Source: Pelodera strongyloides
Taxonomy: Eukaryota; Nematoda; Chromadorea; Rhabditida; Rhabditidae
Length of the DNA stretch: 64,000 bases
Assembly (NCBI GenBank): GCA_036852015.1
Contig: JAANDG010000078.1
Coordinates: forward strand, 186,001 to 250,000
Direction of reading: 5' to 3'
Positions 26,101 through 37,350 of this stretch are shown piece after piece. The translations under genes and the position numbers were made by a program. The notes under the pieces are model-generated. The model was not told where the DNA came from and ran no database searches. It worked only from the letters and a program-made list of their open reading frames with translations. Numbering within the stretch: the first letter of the stretch is position 1; each line of letters begins with the position of its first letter.

Positions 26101-29100
26101 AAGGATTGTTTGAGAGATTTGATTAAATGTTATATTTAGCAAGCTGTCGATCTTTAGTACCTCTGGTACCGGATGATAACTGTTCGTTAACTTACCACTC
26201 CTGTAACTGTCCTGGGTGTAGTGGGCATATCCAAGCAAACGACAAACATAGCATCTTTCATCCATTCGAGTGACTTGGCATTAGTAGACTCTGAAAAAGG
26301 AACAATTTTCGGATTATCGATAAGTTAAGCAAAAAGGTCATTGTCATTGTCATTGTCATTGTCATTGTCAAATGTCAAATTGCCATTGTCAAATCACTCT
26401 TTCCAAATAGCACAATCAGACCTGCGCACATCATGTCCCAGATCAATCCAGCACGGTCTCTATTCCCGACACTACTCGCGGAGATTGGAACTACTAACTC
26501 CGCCGGTCGATTTTGCGCTCGGTGAACTATCTGAAGAAAAGGAAATAAGTTACAAACAGTTCACTGCTGGTCATTTCACAAACATTTCACTGCTGTATGA
26601 TCAATAGTTTACTATGCAGTGGGGCTCTTAACTTTCTTGTAACTGATGTGTTAGGTTGCTTGAACATATTCGAATTCGTGCAATTTGTACAGCTAGGCAC
26701 ATAATCTTGGAAATGATAAAAGGCAACCAAGAAGACAATAAATAATAAAAACCTCAGTCAGCTGATAAACGATGTCCGACATCGAGATGAGATGTCCGCC
26801 GATGCGGACAAAGACGATAAACACCTAAATATACAACAAATCAGTTTATATGTGGACAGCAATTCCGCGGGTTCGATTCACAGTCAAGTTATCATACTTT
26901 GAACCTTTGAAATATTATGTAACCTACTTCAAGGCACTTCCTAAGCATATTAGGTCACAGAATTCTCCGGTTCCTGACAGCGCGGTGTTTATTATTGACA
27001 TCAATATCGAAGGAACCTTTATTTACCTGGTTATTACACATGACCGCGATGTGTTCATTTCCATGTCGCTTGGAGCCTTTGTAGATCTAGAAACAGAAAA
27101 ATGAGCTGAACATACAGCCCTATTTCCTATTCTTCCTGTTATGTTAGTAAACAATAATGGCAGCTCTAACTGGAGAGTACTCCCGGCAGCTAGAAGAGTG
27201 AATTATTGAACAGAGTCTAAATCGTTTGATCCCAACATTTTACACTGTCCAACTAGCGTAATGAAGTTGGCAGGAATATACAATCTTTATATTAAAACAT
27301 TTTTCGCCGAAACCCGCATAGCATACAATTAAGTCGGGGTGTCAGTTTCCGGGTTTCCGTACCTGTTCGTCTTCCCCAACCCGTGGCATTCGATAGCAAG
27401 CCAGAACTCGGTCGTATTGCTCCATGCAAATGCGCACTTTCTGCTTTCCGGTAGAGATTTCTCGCTCCAAGTCCTTACTAAACCAGAAAAATAGTCACCA
27501 CAATAAGAAGCAGGGCGATTAAAATAGATGCCAGGGTTTTTATTACATGCTACATTCTAGGTTTTTATTTTTTAGCTGTTACGTCTCATTTTTTATCATT
27601 TATTTTATTATCAGGCGTTTGGTATAAGTATGCCAACTTTTCGTAACTCTTCAAAATAAGCGCCGTCGACTTTTATTACATAATTCTGGAAGATACGTTT
27701 CAGCCGTTTCACATAAGTGTGCATTTTTGCGTACTCATGTTCATTTTCTCATGATCGCTCGAGTAGTTACATCCCGGTTTATTTCATGTTTTCTATTTAT
27801 ATAAATACGAATGTCATACCGATCAATTTTATCCTTGAAGTCCACGATGCCACGCACTAGTCCGGCTGTGTATCTGGAAAAGAAAGAATAAAGATTTCAA
27901 GCATATAAAGTAACACCGATGAATAGTATTTAAATTTAATAAAGCCTAGTAATGAGAAGAACAATATGCACGAAAGATGGTTTCTCTTTGCAAAATGTAC
28001 ATGTGTTAGGTGTTTTAGTTTGGATAGAGGGGATTTCTGTCTGATGGAAGCCGTCTACAATTCTACCGTATAAACTGAAGCCTTTTGTTTGACATATAAA
28101 GCTCACTTGATTTGTTCGTTCACATTTTTGAAGTTTTGCTTTGGAAAGATATATGCCGGATTGGAGTTCACAGGTAGAGGAAGACGAATTTTCAGGTACA
28201 TTTCGGATAACCATATTGGGGTGATCTAAAATAATGAATTAGTGAGGCCACTACACATCCGACCTGAAACTTTAGCTTCGGTTCGAATACCGGAGCCGGA
28301 GCTATAGAATCGCTACAGTACCCAAAAGCTAAATAACCAATCAATCCATAAAGAGAATAATTGGCAGCCCATGGGCGTATATTACTTTAAATGATTATAA
28401 CACTTTGTTCCTTTCTTTAACACGAATAAGCAACCAACCCAATTCTTTGTGTTTTCAGCAATATGTTCGAGACGCCGCTGTAGTGGTAGGCCCTCGGTAC
28501 GAAATCTGAATGTGGCAAAACTAGCATAAGAGGAAAACTATTGCTTCGATGATTATAGACAATAAGAAACAAATAGCTTTGTCGCATTTGACCACTGTCA
28601 CCGATGTAGTACGACCTCAATTTGTTTATAAACTATTCTGGGGTCTCGATGTATGGCAAAAATTGCTTCCAAGTATGGCTTTAATTACCGTAGATTGGCA
28701 CTACTCGAGGACAACTACAGACCGCCAGGTCCCGCGGCAGGTAGCCACAGGACTATTTTTTTCGAGCGTGCATAAACTGTGCATTTTTGCCTCGTCTACT
28801 ATTATCAATGGTGCTTTCAAAGGTGTATGCAAAATCGTACACGAGATGCACATTTGATACTTGGAAGCAAAATGCGCTGTTTTTGCCATACATCGAGACC
28901 CCATTCATAAAAGCTGTAGAGCCGGTTTTTGGATAACTGAATTCCCATTCAGCATATGAAGTATGTTTGGAAAATATCCAGCTCACGTCATGTATATAGG
29001 ACCGCAGTTCTCCATCATTAGTTTCAAAAAGCTGTTAACTGCTTTAAGAATCTGCCTACCTCTCCACCGCTCTATGTGTGTCTGCCATTCGTCTGCCTTG

Positions 29101-31022
29101 TCCGACAGCTACAACAGCTGCGTACTCCAAATAGCTATCCAGTGTCGCGTCCAGGCTTGGCACAGGGGGCTTCGGTAACTGTTTCTGAATTTGTAAAGGT
29201 CTATGGCTTCTTATATTTAGCTAACAATAAGTAAGAGTTTATTTCCTAGGCCACACAGCCGAAGATGTGCAATCAGTGGTCTATTTTGTAGAAAAAATGA
29301 TCATTGTTGATTTACTAATAATATCACTAAAGTTAGCGGACGTAATCGGCATGATCACCCATCTCATTCAACTGCTAAACCAAAAACCCACACTAACCCA
29401 CAGTTTACCTTGAAAATTCCGCGTGCTTTCTTCTCCGGAGTCGGAATTATTTTTCGAATATAACGGGGAATCTCGTACAATATCCGGTAGGCACTCATAA
29501 CTTCGGTGCCTCTTTGTTTAATTAATGTCAGTAACCACGTAAACGACAGAGGTATGTTTTAAGTTTTAACTGCATATAACGAGGGGAACTGATAGGAAAG
29601 ATGGTGCTACCTACATGCTAATAGTGTCTGCCTAACCTAGTAGTAGATTGACAACAAAGGACTCAAGAACTACGACTAGTTGTCTAAATATTTATGACGA
29701 AATATGAACCTTTGTAAAGTATACGAAATATAAAATGGAATAGAAGAAGAAAAGATGGTCCGTTGTTAATTGTCTTCGGGATTTAATGGAACGTAAGCGA
29801 ATGCGGGTAAATTAGCAACCAATCTTGCCTTTTCCTCTACCAATTAACTAGCCGAAGGAAAATCGGAGAAATTTAATCCGAAAAACACTAACAATTGGAT
29901 TTTCAACCAGTATTGCAAAACATAATTGGTTTTTAAAGAGGTGTGGCACGAGGTTTGTGAAACTTGTGCTCGACGCCTGTATTTCCATGTGTTTTATGCA
30001 AATGCACTGCCATCGTACGGACAAAAAACTTTCCATATTAGTATGAAAATACACCCTACGTATCAAAACGTAGGGTTTCCCCGATTAGCGTGTGTTTTTG
30101 TAGTTTTGCATGGTATGGAAATGTGAACGACAGAAATTTGAACAAATATGAAAACTAGTAATCATTTTTAACTGTTATCTTTGTCAGTATTCATTGCGTT
30201 GATTGATGATACATAGAAACATTGAAACATCAGTTGTCTCCACTGTCACACTTCTTCACGTATTCACGTTTGTTGCAAAATCACACGCTGGGTAACAAAT
30301 GTGATGTCCATGTTTGGCATTTTACGATTCTTACTGTTCTTGGAAACGTGCTCTACATAGGAATCAGCAAATTACAAAAGTAGATGTTTTAATAGAAAAC
30401 CAAAAACTGAACAAAAAAAGTTCTTTCTACTTCAAGATTTCCTCGGTGACGTCTCGGGGAGTGCTAATTACCTAGCGGGGTAGATTAGAAATGGAAATGA
30501 AAATGGAAAATTCGTACACTTCTTTACCGAGGAAAAACGAACGACGATAGAGAGGGACGGTGTGGGGAGCCTCCCCGGGGAATTCACCTTCTCCCTTTCT
30601 ACCTAATGAGTTTAACCGACCTTCCTATGTTTCAGACACTGCATCGGCCGACTTCAAGTAAAGCATAATGAGAAGCAGGAGTTGTTTTTTAGTTACGTTA
30701 GGCAAAATAGGTCAACTTGTTTTGGGATAAGTTAAAAAGCACAAAACATATTAATAAATAGTACAAGCAAACTCACAAACGGTTACGTATTGGTATTGCC
30801 CATTTACCAAGTTACTCTTGCAGCAACGTTACTGATGTTTGAGAGCATACATTTGTTCAGCGACAACTTACCAAATGGTGATTTACGTAACTTCACGTAA
30901 AACCCTCAAGACAGGCTGCAAAAAAAAATAATAATAAATAAATTAGTTCTCACCTCATACCACTCTTCCTCTTCTTTTTCTACGTTAGGCTTGAAGACAC
31001 CGTTTTCCTTTGGCACTTCCAT
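23177..31022 (-). CDS. cha-1: Choline acetyltransferase
   Basis: Makes acetylcholine from choline and acetyl-CoA in cholinergic neurons. Nineteen coding exons (high to low coordinate): 31022-30954, 29184-29060, 28505-28439, 28225-28107, 27873-27820, 27477-27363, 27086-27027, 26824-26753, 26530-26422, 26290-26196, 26014-25922, 25624-25499, about 25200-25120, 24851-24729, 24542-24404, 24271-24212, 23959-23813, 23651-23524, 23261-23177. The total is close to 627 residues, the family's usual length. Motifs: [19 protein letters not shown] near the N-terminus, [17 protein letters not shown], the catalytic-histidine segment [18 protein letters not shown] and [23 protein letters not shown], and [11 protein letters not shown]. 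Phases agree everywhere except the upstream edge of the 25120 exon, which I could not fix. The first exon has an acceptor at 31048, consistent with splicing from the shared leader at 35634-35711. unc-17 lies inside the intron so formed. Confidence 0.93.
25706..25805. repeat. Three tandem copies of a 43-base unit
   Basis: Units contain CTACTGGTCCAAGCTTTTGG followed by GTCCTTAGTCC or GCCCTTTGTCC. Lies in the cha-1 intron between exons 25922-26014 and 25499-25624. Non-coding. Confidence 0.8.
26336..26372. repeat. CATTGT hexanucleotide array
   Basis: About six copies of TCATTG in the cha-1 intron between 26290 and 26422. The serine-leucine frame across it is an artefact. Confidence 0.85.
28639..28903. 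repeat. Long MITE with TGGGGTCTCGATGTATGGCA termini
   Basis: Starts TGGGGTCTCGATGTATGGCA and ends with the reverse complement TGCCATACATCGAGACCCCA. Inner words ACTTGGAAGC and CCGCGGCAGGTAGCCAC also occur near 51787-51966 and 60600-61030. Lies in a cha-1 intron; the open frame across it is antisense and not a gene. Confidence 0.82.
29409..29498 (-). CDS. Candidate alternative first coding exon of cha-1
   Basis: Thirty codons from ATG to a GTAAAC donor, open and in phase 0 with the cha-1 exon beginning at 29184. The peptide starts [19 protein letters not shown] and is basic. No acceptor in the correct phase joins it to the first exon at 30954-31022, which itself splices in phase directly to 29184. 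So it could be an alternative start exon lying between unc-17 and the conserved ChAT body. A chance open frame is also possible because 30 codons are not improbable. Confidence 0.35.
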
Positions 31023-31901
31023 TTTTGCAAAGTTTTAGGCCAAGTGATCTAAATAAAAATTTGAATATCTGACTAGCATTTGCAAGAAGGTGTATTACAC
31101 TGTGACTGAAATGTCATGCATTGTTGCAATAAGAAAAATAAGGCGTTATACCGATGAATAAATTGTATAAAGAAACTCACCAGTTTCGAATGTGATATAT
31201 TCAGCGGAAGCATCGTTATTATCTTTGTTGTACTTTATTTTGGTTGTTTTACATTTAAAAAAGAAAAGTAATATAAGAAAACTTTACTCTTCAGCTATAG
31301 ATCATAACAATACAAAGTGAATTAATATGAGATCAATTTTCTACGTAATATTGCACTACACAACATGTTGCATTCTAATATTCATAGCAAAGCCATCTCA
31401 TAGTCTGACTAGCAAAAAATAAATAGAAATAACAAAATTGTCAACATAGAAAAATCCTCTTGGCCATTTTCGTACTGAGATAGTTTGGAAACGAAAGATT
31501 TTAACAGTGAAAAAGTTATTTGAAAATATATGAATTTTACCGGGACTCTCAGTCAGTTTTTTTTATCTTTATACATACTTACATCAGTGCGAACAAAAAT
31601 TATCCATACAAAATCGCCTAACTGACAAGGTAATAAATAAATATAAAGCTCAAATTTTGGTAAATTGTAGACTAGCGCTTAAAAATTAAAATAAACTTTT
31701 TCAAAAATTACGCTAATTATATCATTATATCATTAGATGTGTCGACGTTCATTTACCGGGAAAACATTCTGAAGTGAAATTTCAGTATTAATAAAAAGTG
31801 TCAATCATTTTCTAACTAATATGTATTTTTTTCCGTCTAATTCCAGAGACTACTCAAAAATCAATAAGTTATTTTTACCGTAATTAAATCAAACTTAAAG
31901 T

Positions 31902-34638
31902 CTACCACTTTGGATTGAGTGGGTCAAATGTCTGCTCTGGTTGCGGGTAAATGTTTTGATACTGTGAGTCCGCGGTACCGTAGCCAGGTTTGTAGTCTTG
32001 GTTGACTGCCATTGTATGCCCATTGGTCTTGGCGTCTTCTGGTATAACAGTTCCATTCTCGCCATCGATGTGTCCATATTCATCCTTATGAGTTCCAAGG
32101 TGCATCATCTCGTTGCGCTCTTCGATCTGCTCATAGCCGTGCACCTTCTTGAGGAACACAATCACCGGTGCGTATCCAACATTTGTGATGAAAATGATGA
32201 TGTTTAGTGATAGGAATCCCATATTGGCCACGATCCAACCGGCAATGATGGGACCAAAGGCGTACGCAAGTGAGTACGAGATATCGGCAATTGCGTATAC
32301 GGATCCGTAGACGGAGACGTGACGCGTGTCAACGAGGAATCCCAAAAGTGGAAGTATTGAAGTATCGATTAGTGCGATTCCAAAGCAGACGAAGGAGAGC
32401 GGGATCATCAACTGCATTACGGACGTGGTGAAGGGCACCGCTAGACAGGCAAGACCCTCCATGGTGAGACCAAGAGCCGCTAAGATCCACGGGTACTGGG
32501 GGAAGGCCTTGAGCAGGCGAACGGTCACATACACTCCCAGAACATGGGGTATGAAGGGAGGAAGCCAGATCATTCCCACCAACCACCCAGGTGTGTCGGG
32601 CATAACATCGGCCATCCAGTTGGTGATAGTTGGCTCGAGGAACGCGAGCGAGACGTTCGCCATAATCAGGGCTCCAGAGCAGACGGCAATCATCGGATCC
32701 ATGAATAGACGCCACATTGGGGTGGCATTCAACTTCTCTCCGGTACTCTTGTCGACGGCGATGGTGCGGCCCTTTGGCTGGATGACCATGAAGACGGCGA
32801 AGGCGTCGGAAAGGCAGACGAAGGCCAGAATCAGGAAGGGAATCGGCTTGCCAGCCAGGGAATAAAGGACGGAACCAAAGGGAGGCGCCACTAAACATCC
32901 GAAGGAAATAAAGGCCAAGGCGATTCCGAGAGCTGCTGAACGTTCGTTCTCTTCAGTGAAGCGATCGGCGATCATCGCCAGGCCAGAAGTATCAGCGAAG
33001 GCGGAGCCAAAACCCTGAAATCAAATTTTTAGAAAACAGGAAATCAGCTGCTAGACTAGAAGTATTTTATCATATAATAATATTATTGATGTTCCCTGGG
33101 GACTGACAAGCTAAATTTTAACAGCAAATCTACAAAAGAGAGGGTGTAACTCTTATCATTTTATCCACTACTAAGGTCACTTTTTAATTTAGCCCTTAAA
33201 TTTTACAATCCCGGTCCTAGATATCCCAACCAGACACCCAATACCTCTGCTAAATGTGGAAGCTTCAATCTTCACAGATAAATCCCGTCTTCTCCTAAAC
33301 CTCGATTCTGTGTATCGGTTTTCTCCCTTTAGTCAAATTCCCATGAGAATTCTCTCCCTCAAACATCTCCGAAGTGAAAGAACAATGCTTTTCCCTTCTT
33401 TTTTCTCACAGAAGAAAAAAACAACAACTATCGATGAGATGACGTTTCGCTTTTGGATTTTAACAACAATTTCCAAAAAGATGGGATCGGCTCAAGAAAC
33501 ATTCTATAGGATAATAATTTAGGAATTAGCATAACGGATTTGGGAGGAACGTTAAGTACCGACTGCCTTACTTAAAAAATTATGGCACTGATTTGATTAA
33601 AAAAAGGGTGAACGTATATTTTTCTCATTGTGAGAACATTCGAAAAAAAAGAATAAATTCGAAAATTAGCCTTATGGAATTTTTTGGGGTTTCAGGCAAG
33701 TCTAGCCTTACTTAGCTCAACGTTTTTTTTGCGCTACTTTCAAAGTATACATTATTTCACTCAATAGGGGGCGGACCTAGCGCAGGAATTTTAAAGCGTT
33801 GTACTGGCCGGTTTTCGATCGGGTGCACCAGCATTCTATGCTTTATGCAGCTTATGCAAATGAGCTTAAATTTAAAAAAAATCGAGCTAAATTCGAGTAA
33901 ATTAGCATAAATACGTAAGAACTCAGTTGTTCACGATGCTTTTCAAAAACCGGCCGGTATCATTGGGATCGAAGGAATTCTTATTTGTTTTACCTATTGT
34001 AATGAGAGTCCGAATACCATTACGATCAGACTTGACTTGACTACAAGTACAACAATAATTCAAGAAAAGATGGTCCTTACAGAAATGTATTATAGCATTC
34101 CAATTCTAAATACCAAACAAAATAAAATAAAATAGTAAATAATTCTCACCTGAAGGGATCTCGCGAAGAACATTACTCCATACGATTGTCCAAGTGCGAA
34201 AATTGCAGTCGAAAAGAACATGACGACGAGTCCAATCACCATTGGTATCTCATAACCAATCCGATCAATAATATACCCCGAAAATGGGTTGACGAAAATC
34301 TGAAGAAGGGCTTTCGACGCGAATAACCATCCAAGTTCGATCTCCTCATCTATGTAGTTGACATGACCGCCCTGTGACTTGACCAGAACCGTGCCGTTAG
34401 CCAACACAGTCGTCTCGTTGTGGTAACCGATGAACTCGACCTCGTAGGCGTGGATGTCCCTGAGGTACTTGGGGATGATTGGCACTATCACCATGTAGAG
34501 CATGTTGTCTAGGAGGAGGGCTATCGACACAATCACCAGAACCATCTTCTTTTGGTTCTCGGGCTGTTTAGTCCAGTCCTCGAAGGCCTTCCGACACTGG
34601 GCCGAGTCTCTATTGATTATTGGCACGTTGAAGCCCAT
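31902..34638 (-). CDS. unc-17: Vesicular acetylcholine transporter (VAChT)
   Basis: Proton-coupled carrier of the major facilitator superfamily that loads acetylcholine into synaptic vesicles. Two coding exons, 34638-34150 (163 codons) and 33014-31902 (370 codons plus stop), joined in phase 0, give 533 residues, close to the family length. Seen: the first membrane helix VIVSIALLLDNMLYMVIVPI with its acidic residue, a luminal loop with the sites NETT and NGT, GYIIDRIGYEIPM, the start of exon 2 GFGSAFADTSGLAMIADRF, and an acidic, glutamine-rich cytosolic tail. An acceptor at 34649, eleven bases before the ATG, allows splicing from the shared leader 35634-35711. The 1.1-kb intron contains a family A MITE. 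The gene is nested in the first intron of cha-1. The open frames antisense to it at 31998-32865 are shadows. Confidence 0.96.
33791..33960. repeat. TTAA-ended MITE, family A, copy 4 (right end truncated)
   Basis: Left end TTAAAGCGTTGTACTGGCCGG. The right side stops at CCGGCCGGTAT without the TTTCGCTTTAA end. Inside the single unc-17 intron. Confidence 0.82.
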
Positions 34639-35633
34639 CGTGTTAGTGTCTGACGAAAATCAATCGATAATGGGTTGGATCAATATTCGGAAGTAGTTTC
34701 CTTGAAGTCGTTTGGTATCGAGTGCCGGCACCAGTCTTCAGTGGGCGGGGCGTCGTAATGGGCGCTCCTTGTTCCGCTCCTGAAAAGAGCAGACGGGTCA
34801 CGGACCGGGCCGGAAAAATGCACGGTGGCGGCAAAGGGCGGGCACGACTGGTCAACACAAGTACGGTAGATTTTAGGCTTTATATGTTTTAATAGCCGGG
34901 ATACTGTAGATTCGGCCCGCCCCGACCTGGCCACCACCGCACAATATTAGCCAAGTCCAGTGCCCGCCGCTTTACAAACCACAAATACAATAATTCAAAT
35001 TGTATACGGTATAAGGAGGAAACGATATGAATGACATTTATATATCGACATATAATGTTTTTCCGTCTGTAATTCGAAGGGTATATAATTTTTCATTAAT
35101 AATTATAACCCGCCCATGTAATGTTTCAAACATTCATACGGTTCTGTATTAGTTTCCAGCAGTATTATGAACTTTATATGTCTGTGGTCTAACAATATAT
35201 CCGCATTTAAACCCAGCGTATCATCCGAAGTTCATTTGCTAATTGATGGTTTCCAGTAAATTGCTGCAGAATAGTTAGTGGTTGGAAAGGAGGAACCCTC
35301 TCTAACTTTCCGTCTGCTTCTCTGATCCCTCCATCTCTGTATGTGTCTCTCGCTATTCCTCCCTCTCTAACTATCCATCTGTTTCCCTCATCCCTCCATC
35401 TCTGCATGTGTCTCTCTCTATTCCTCTGACATCTCTCTCCACTCCTCTTTTTGTTTTTGCAGAGTGCACTAATTTAAAATACCAAGCCTAGGGGAAGAGT
35501 GAATTGCTTTGAAATCTAAGAACTCAGACTAGAAATGATGCTAGGGGCCTAGGGGATGAGAATCTGCGAGCCTGATAAACTGATTATTACAGTAGGTCAC
35601 CATTCATTACCATATAGTATTCAGATTTCTTAC

Positions 35634-35711
35634 CGTAATTCCAAGTTTTTTCCTGGATCAACTTGCAAATGAATGAATATTAGAGAACGGATGAAGTGAA
35701 CATCGGCTTAC
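35634..35711 (-). other. Candidate shared 5' leader exon of cha-1 and unc-17
   Basis: Reading minus, TATTTTCTTTCAG ends at 35712, a 78-base segment follows, and GTAAGAAATC starts at 35633. That is an acceptor, exon and donor with no useful coding frame. In C. elegans a non-coding, trans-spliced first exon is shared by cha-1 and unc-17 (established knowledge). The position upstream of the unc-17 acceptor at 34649 and the cha-1 acceptor at 31048 fits that role. No RNA evidence is available here. Confidence 0.65.
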
Positions 35712-37090
35712 CTGAAAGAAAATAATAGTTTTAGTTTTATTCCTGACATATCAGGAAAGAAAAAGAGAGAGAGAGAGAGAGAGAGAAAACAGCTAAACAG
35801 AGAAAGAACAAGGGAAGAAAAAAAGATAGGAGGTAGAGGGTAGAGATAACGAAAAAAAATTACGATTGGTTTCAAACATGGTCTAGGTCTAGAGCTACTG
35901 ACAATAACTCTCCCAAACCGTGTACGTTATCTGAATACAGCTTGTTCTGTGTGATTACGGGAACACTTTTTCATAATTTAATTAATAATTCCTTGCACTG
36001 GTTCCCACAAACATTAGAATCGTAGTCCATATTTTTTGCCCAATTTTATAACTATCCCCTGGATTAGATCTGCTAATAAATCCATGAAAGAAATAGGTGG
36101 GTGTTTGGATTTTTGTATAAAATAAATGCGAATTAAGTATTTTTATGAGCATTACTATAATTATGCATCTTTTGCATATAGCTTTTTATGGAACTTCCTT
36201 GAATAAAAAATCGTTTCACAATTTTAGCGTGTTTTGTGCTGACTGTTTCGAATGCACAGGAGTCTATAATATGTAATGTGTATGTACTCTATTCGCAATA
36301 TAGTTCACAAGTACTATCAATGTTTTGAATTCCCTTGTTTCACGGATTTCTCTATGAACTTTTTTCTTTTCTACACTTTTTGCTGTCAAAAAAGGCCATT
36401 GTTTATATGCTAAAAGGGGCGTGTCAACGTGTGCTTATTGGCGGAAAAGTTGTTGAAAAACACGCCGAATAGCATACAGAATACCTGGATTAATAAAATA
36501 AAGATTGAAACAAAAATTATAAAATCAAAATATTTTTTTCTAATTGCGATATAACGTAATGGCTTGATAAATCTTGTAGTATTACTACTTTTTGGACAGT
36601 CCATGTAGGTGGGAAAATCGCATAAAAAATTACACTAAAAAGCAAAAATCACATCTGGCAATGCAAGATTTATGGATAATCTTTTAAAAACATTAATATC
36701 ATAAGGAATAATTACGATGATAATAATAAAAATAATCTCTCTCTTCTGACGTAGTTTGCGTCTATTTAATAACAAATTTATTGCAATAAATTACACTTTA
36801 TCGTGCGAATGCACTTTATTGTGTCATATTTTATGTATACATAAATTGAAAAAATGATCGACATGAGGCATTTGGAATTTGGGTTTATGCGTTTATGGCC
36901 TACTTAAATGTTTTAATTTATATTATATGAACGTACAACAACTCTATTAAAAAATTACAAGTTAGCTCTTCAATTATCTCTAGGCAGAGTTCTTGCCAGA
37001 GCTATCCGACAAAACTAAAAATTTAAAATTTGATTCAAACTGATAAATAAAAATCCAGCCGTATTGTGCACTGAAGACTAATAATTTTTT
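35712..37090. other. Upstream region of the cholinergic locus
   Basis: AT-rich DNA between the putative leader exon and the LINE. It is the likely place for promoter and neuron-specific enhancer elements of cha-1 and unc-17. A GA microsatellite lies at 35764-35786. No specific factor site is claimed and no gene is seen. Confidence 0.5.
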
Positions 37091-37096
37091 AGCAAG

Positions 37097-37315
37097 GTAC
37101 ATATTCGTCCTTCGCTAACAGCTGAGGAAAGAACGACGCGCTCGGCGAACCTTCGTAACGCCCTACACGAGAAGAAGGAGCGCGAATCGCGTGGCGAGCA
37201 TGTTTTCATTCGGCATAACTCAAACTTTCTGGAGTTTTCCGTTGAAAAGACGCGACCTATGCGCCGAAACGCTCCGGCTTCTAATAATGTTCACTCAAAC
37301 CGGTCCAGAATCTAG
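37097..37315 (+). pseudogene. LINE ORF1 remnant (C-terminal end)
   Basis: Seventy-two codons and a stop, just upstream of the retrotransposon ORF2. The peptide includes SLTAEERTTRSANLRNALHE and GEHVFIRHN, a basic, charged tail typical of LINE ORF1 RNA-binding proteins. No start is present; an in-frame stop occurs about six codons upstream. The element therefore appears 5'-truncated within ORF1. Confidence 0.6.
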
Positions 37316-37350
37316 GTTCCTTAAGAGTCAATGAGAAGACATCAAAGATT

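Noticed and set aside
28270..28310. Another T-arm-like motif (CGGTTCGAATACCGG)
   Set aside because: A short hairpin without the rest of a tRNA; it lies in a cha-1 intron.
28549..28857. 102-codon plus-strand frame
   Set aside because: Lies within the inverted-repeat element at 28639-28903.
32326..32898. Long open frames antisense and out of frame to unc-17
   Set aside because: Shadows of the high-quality unc-17 exon; no splice or family support.
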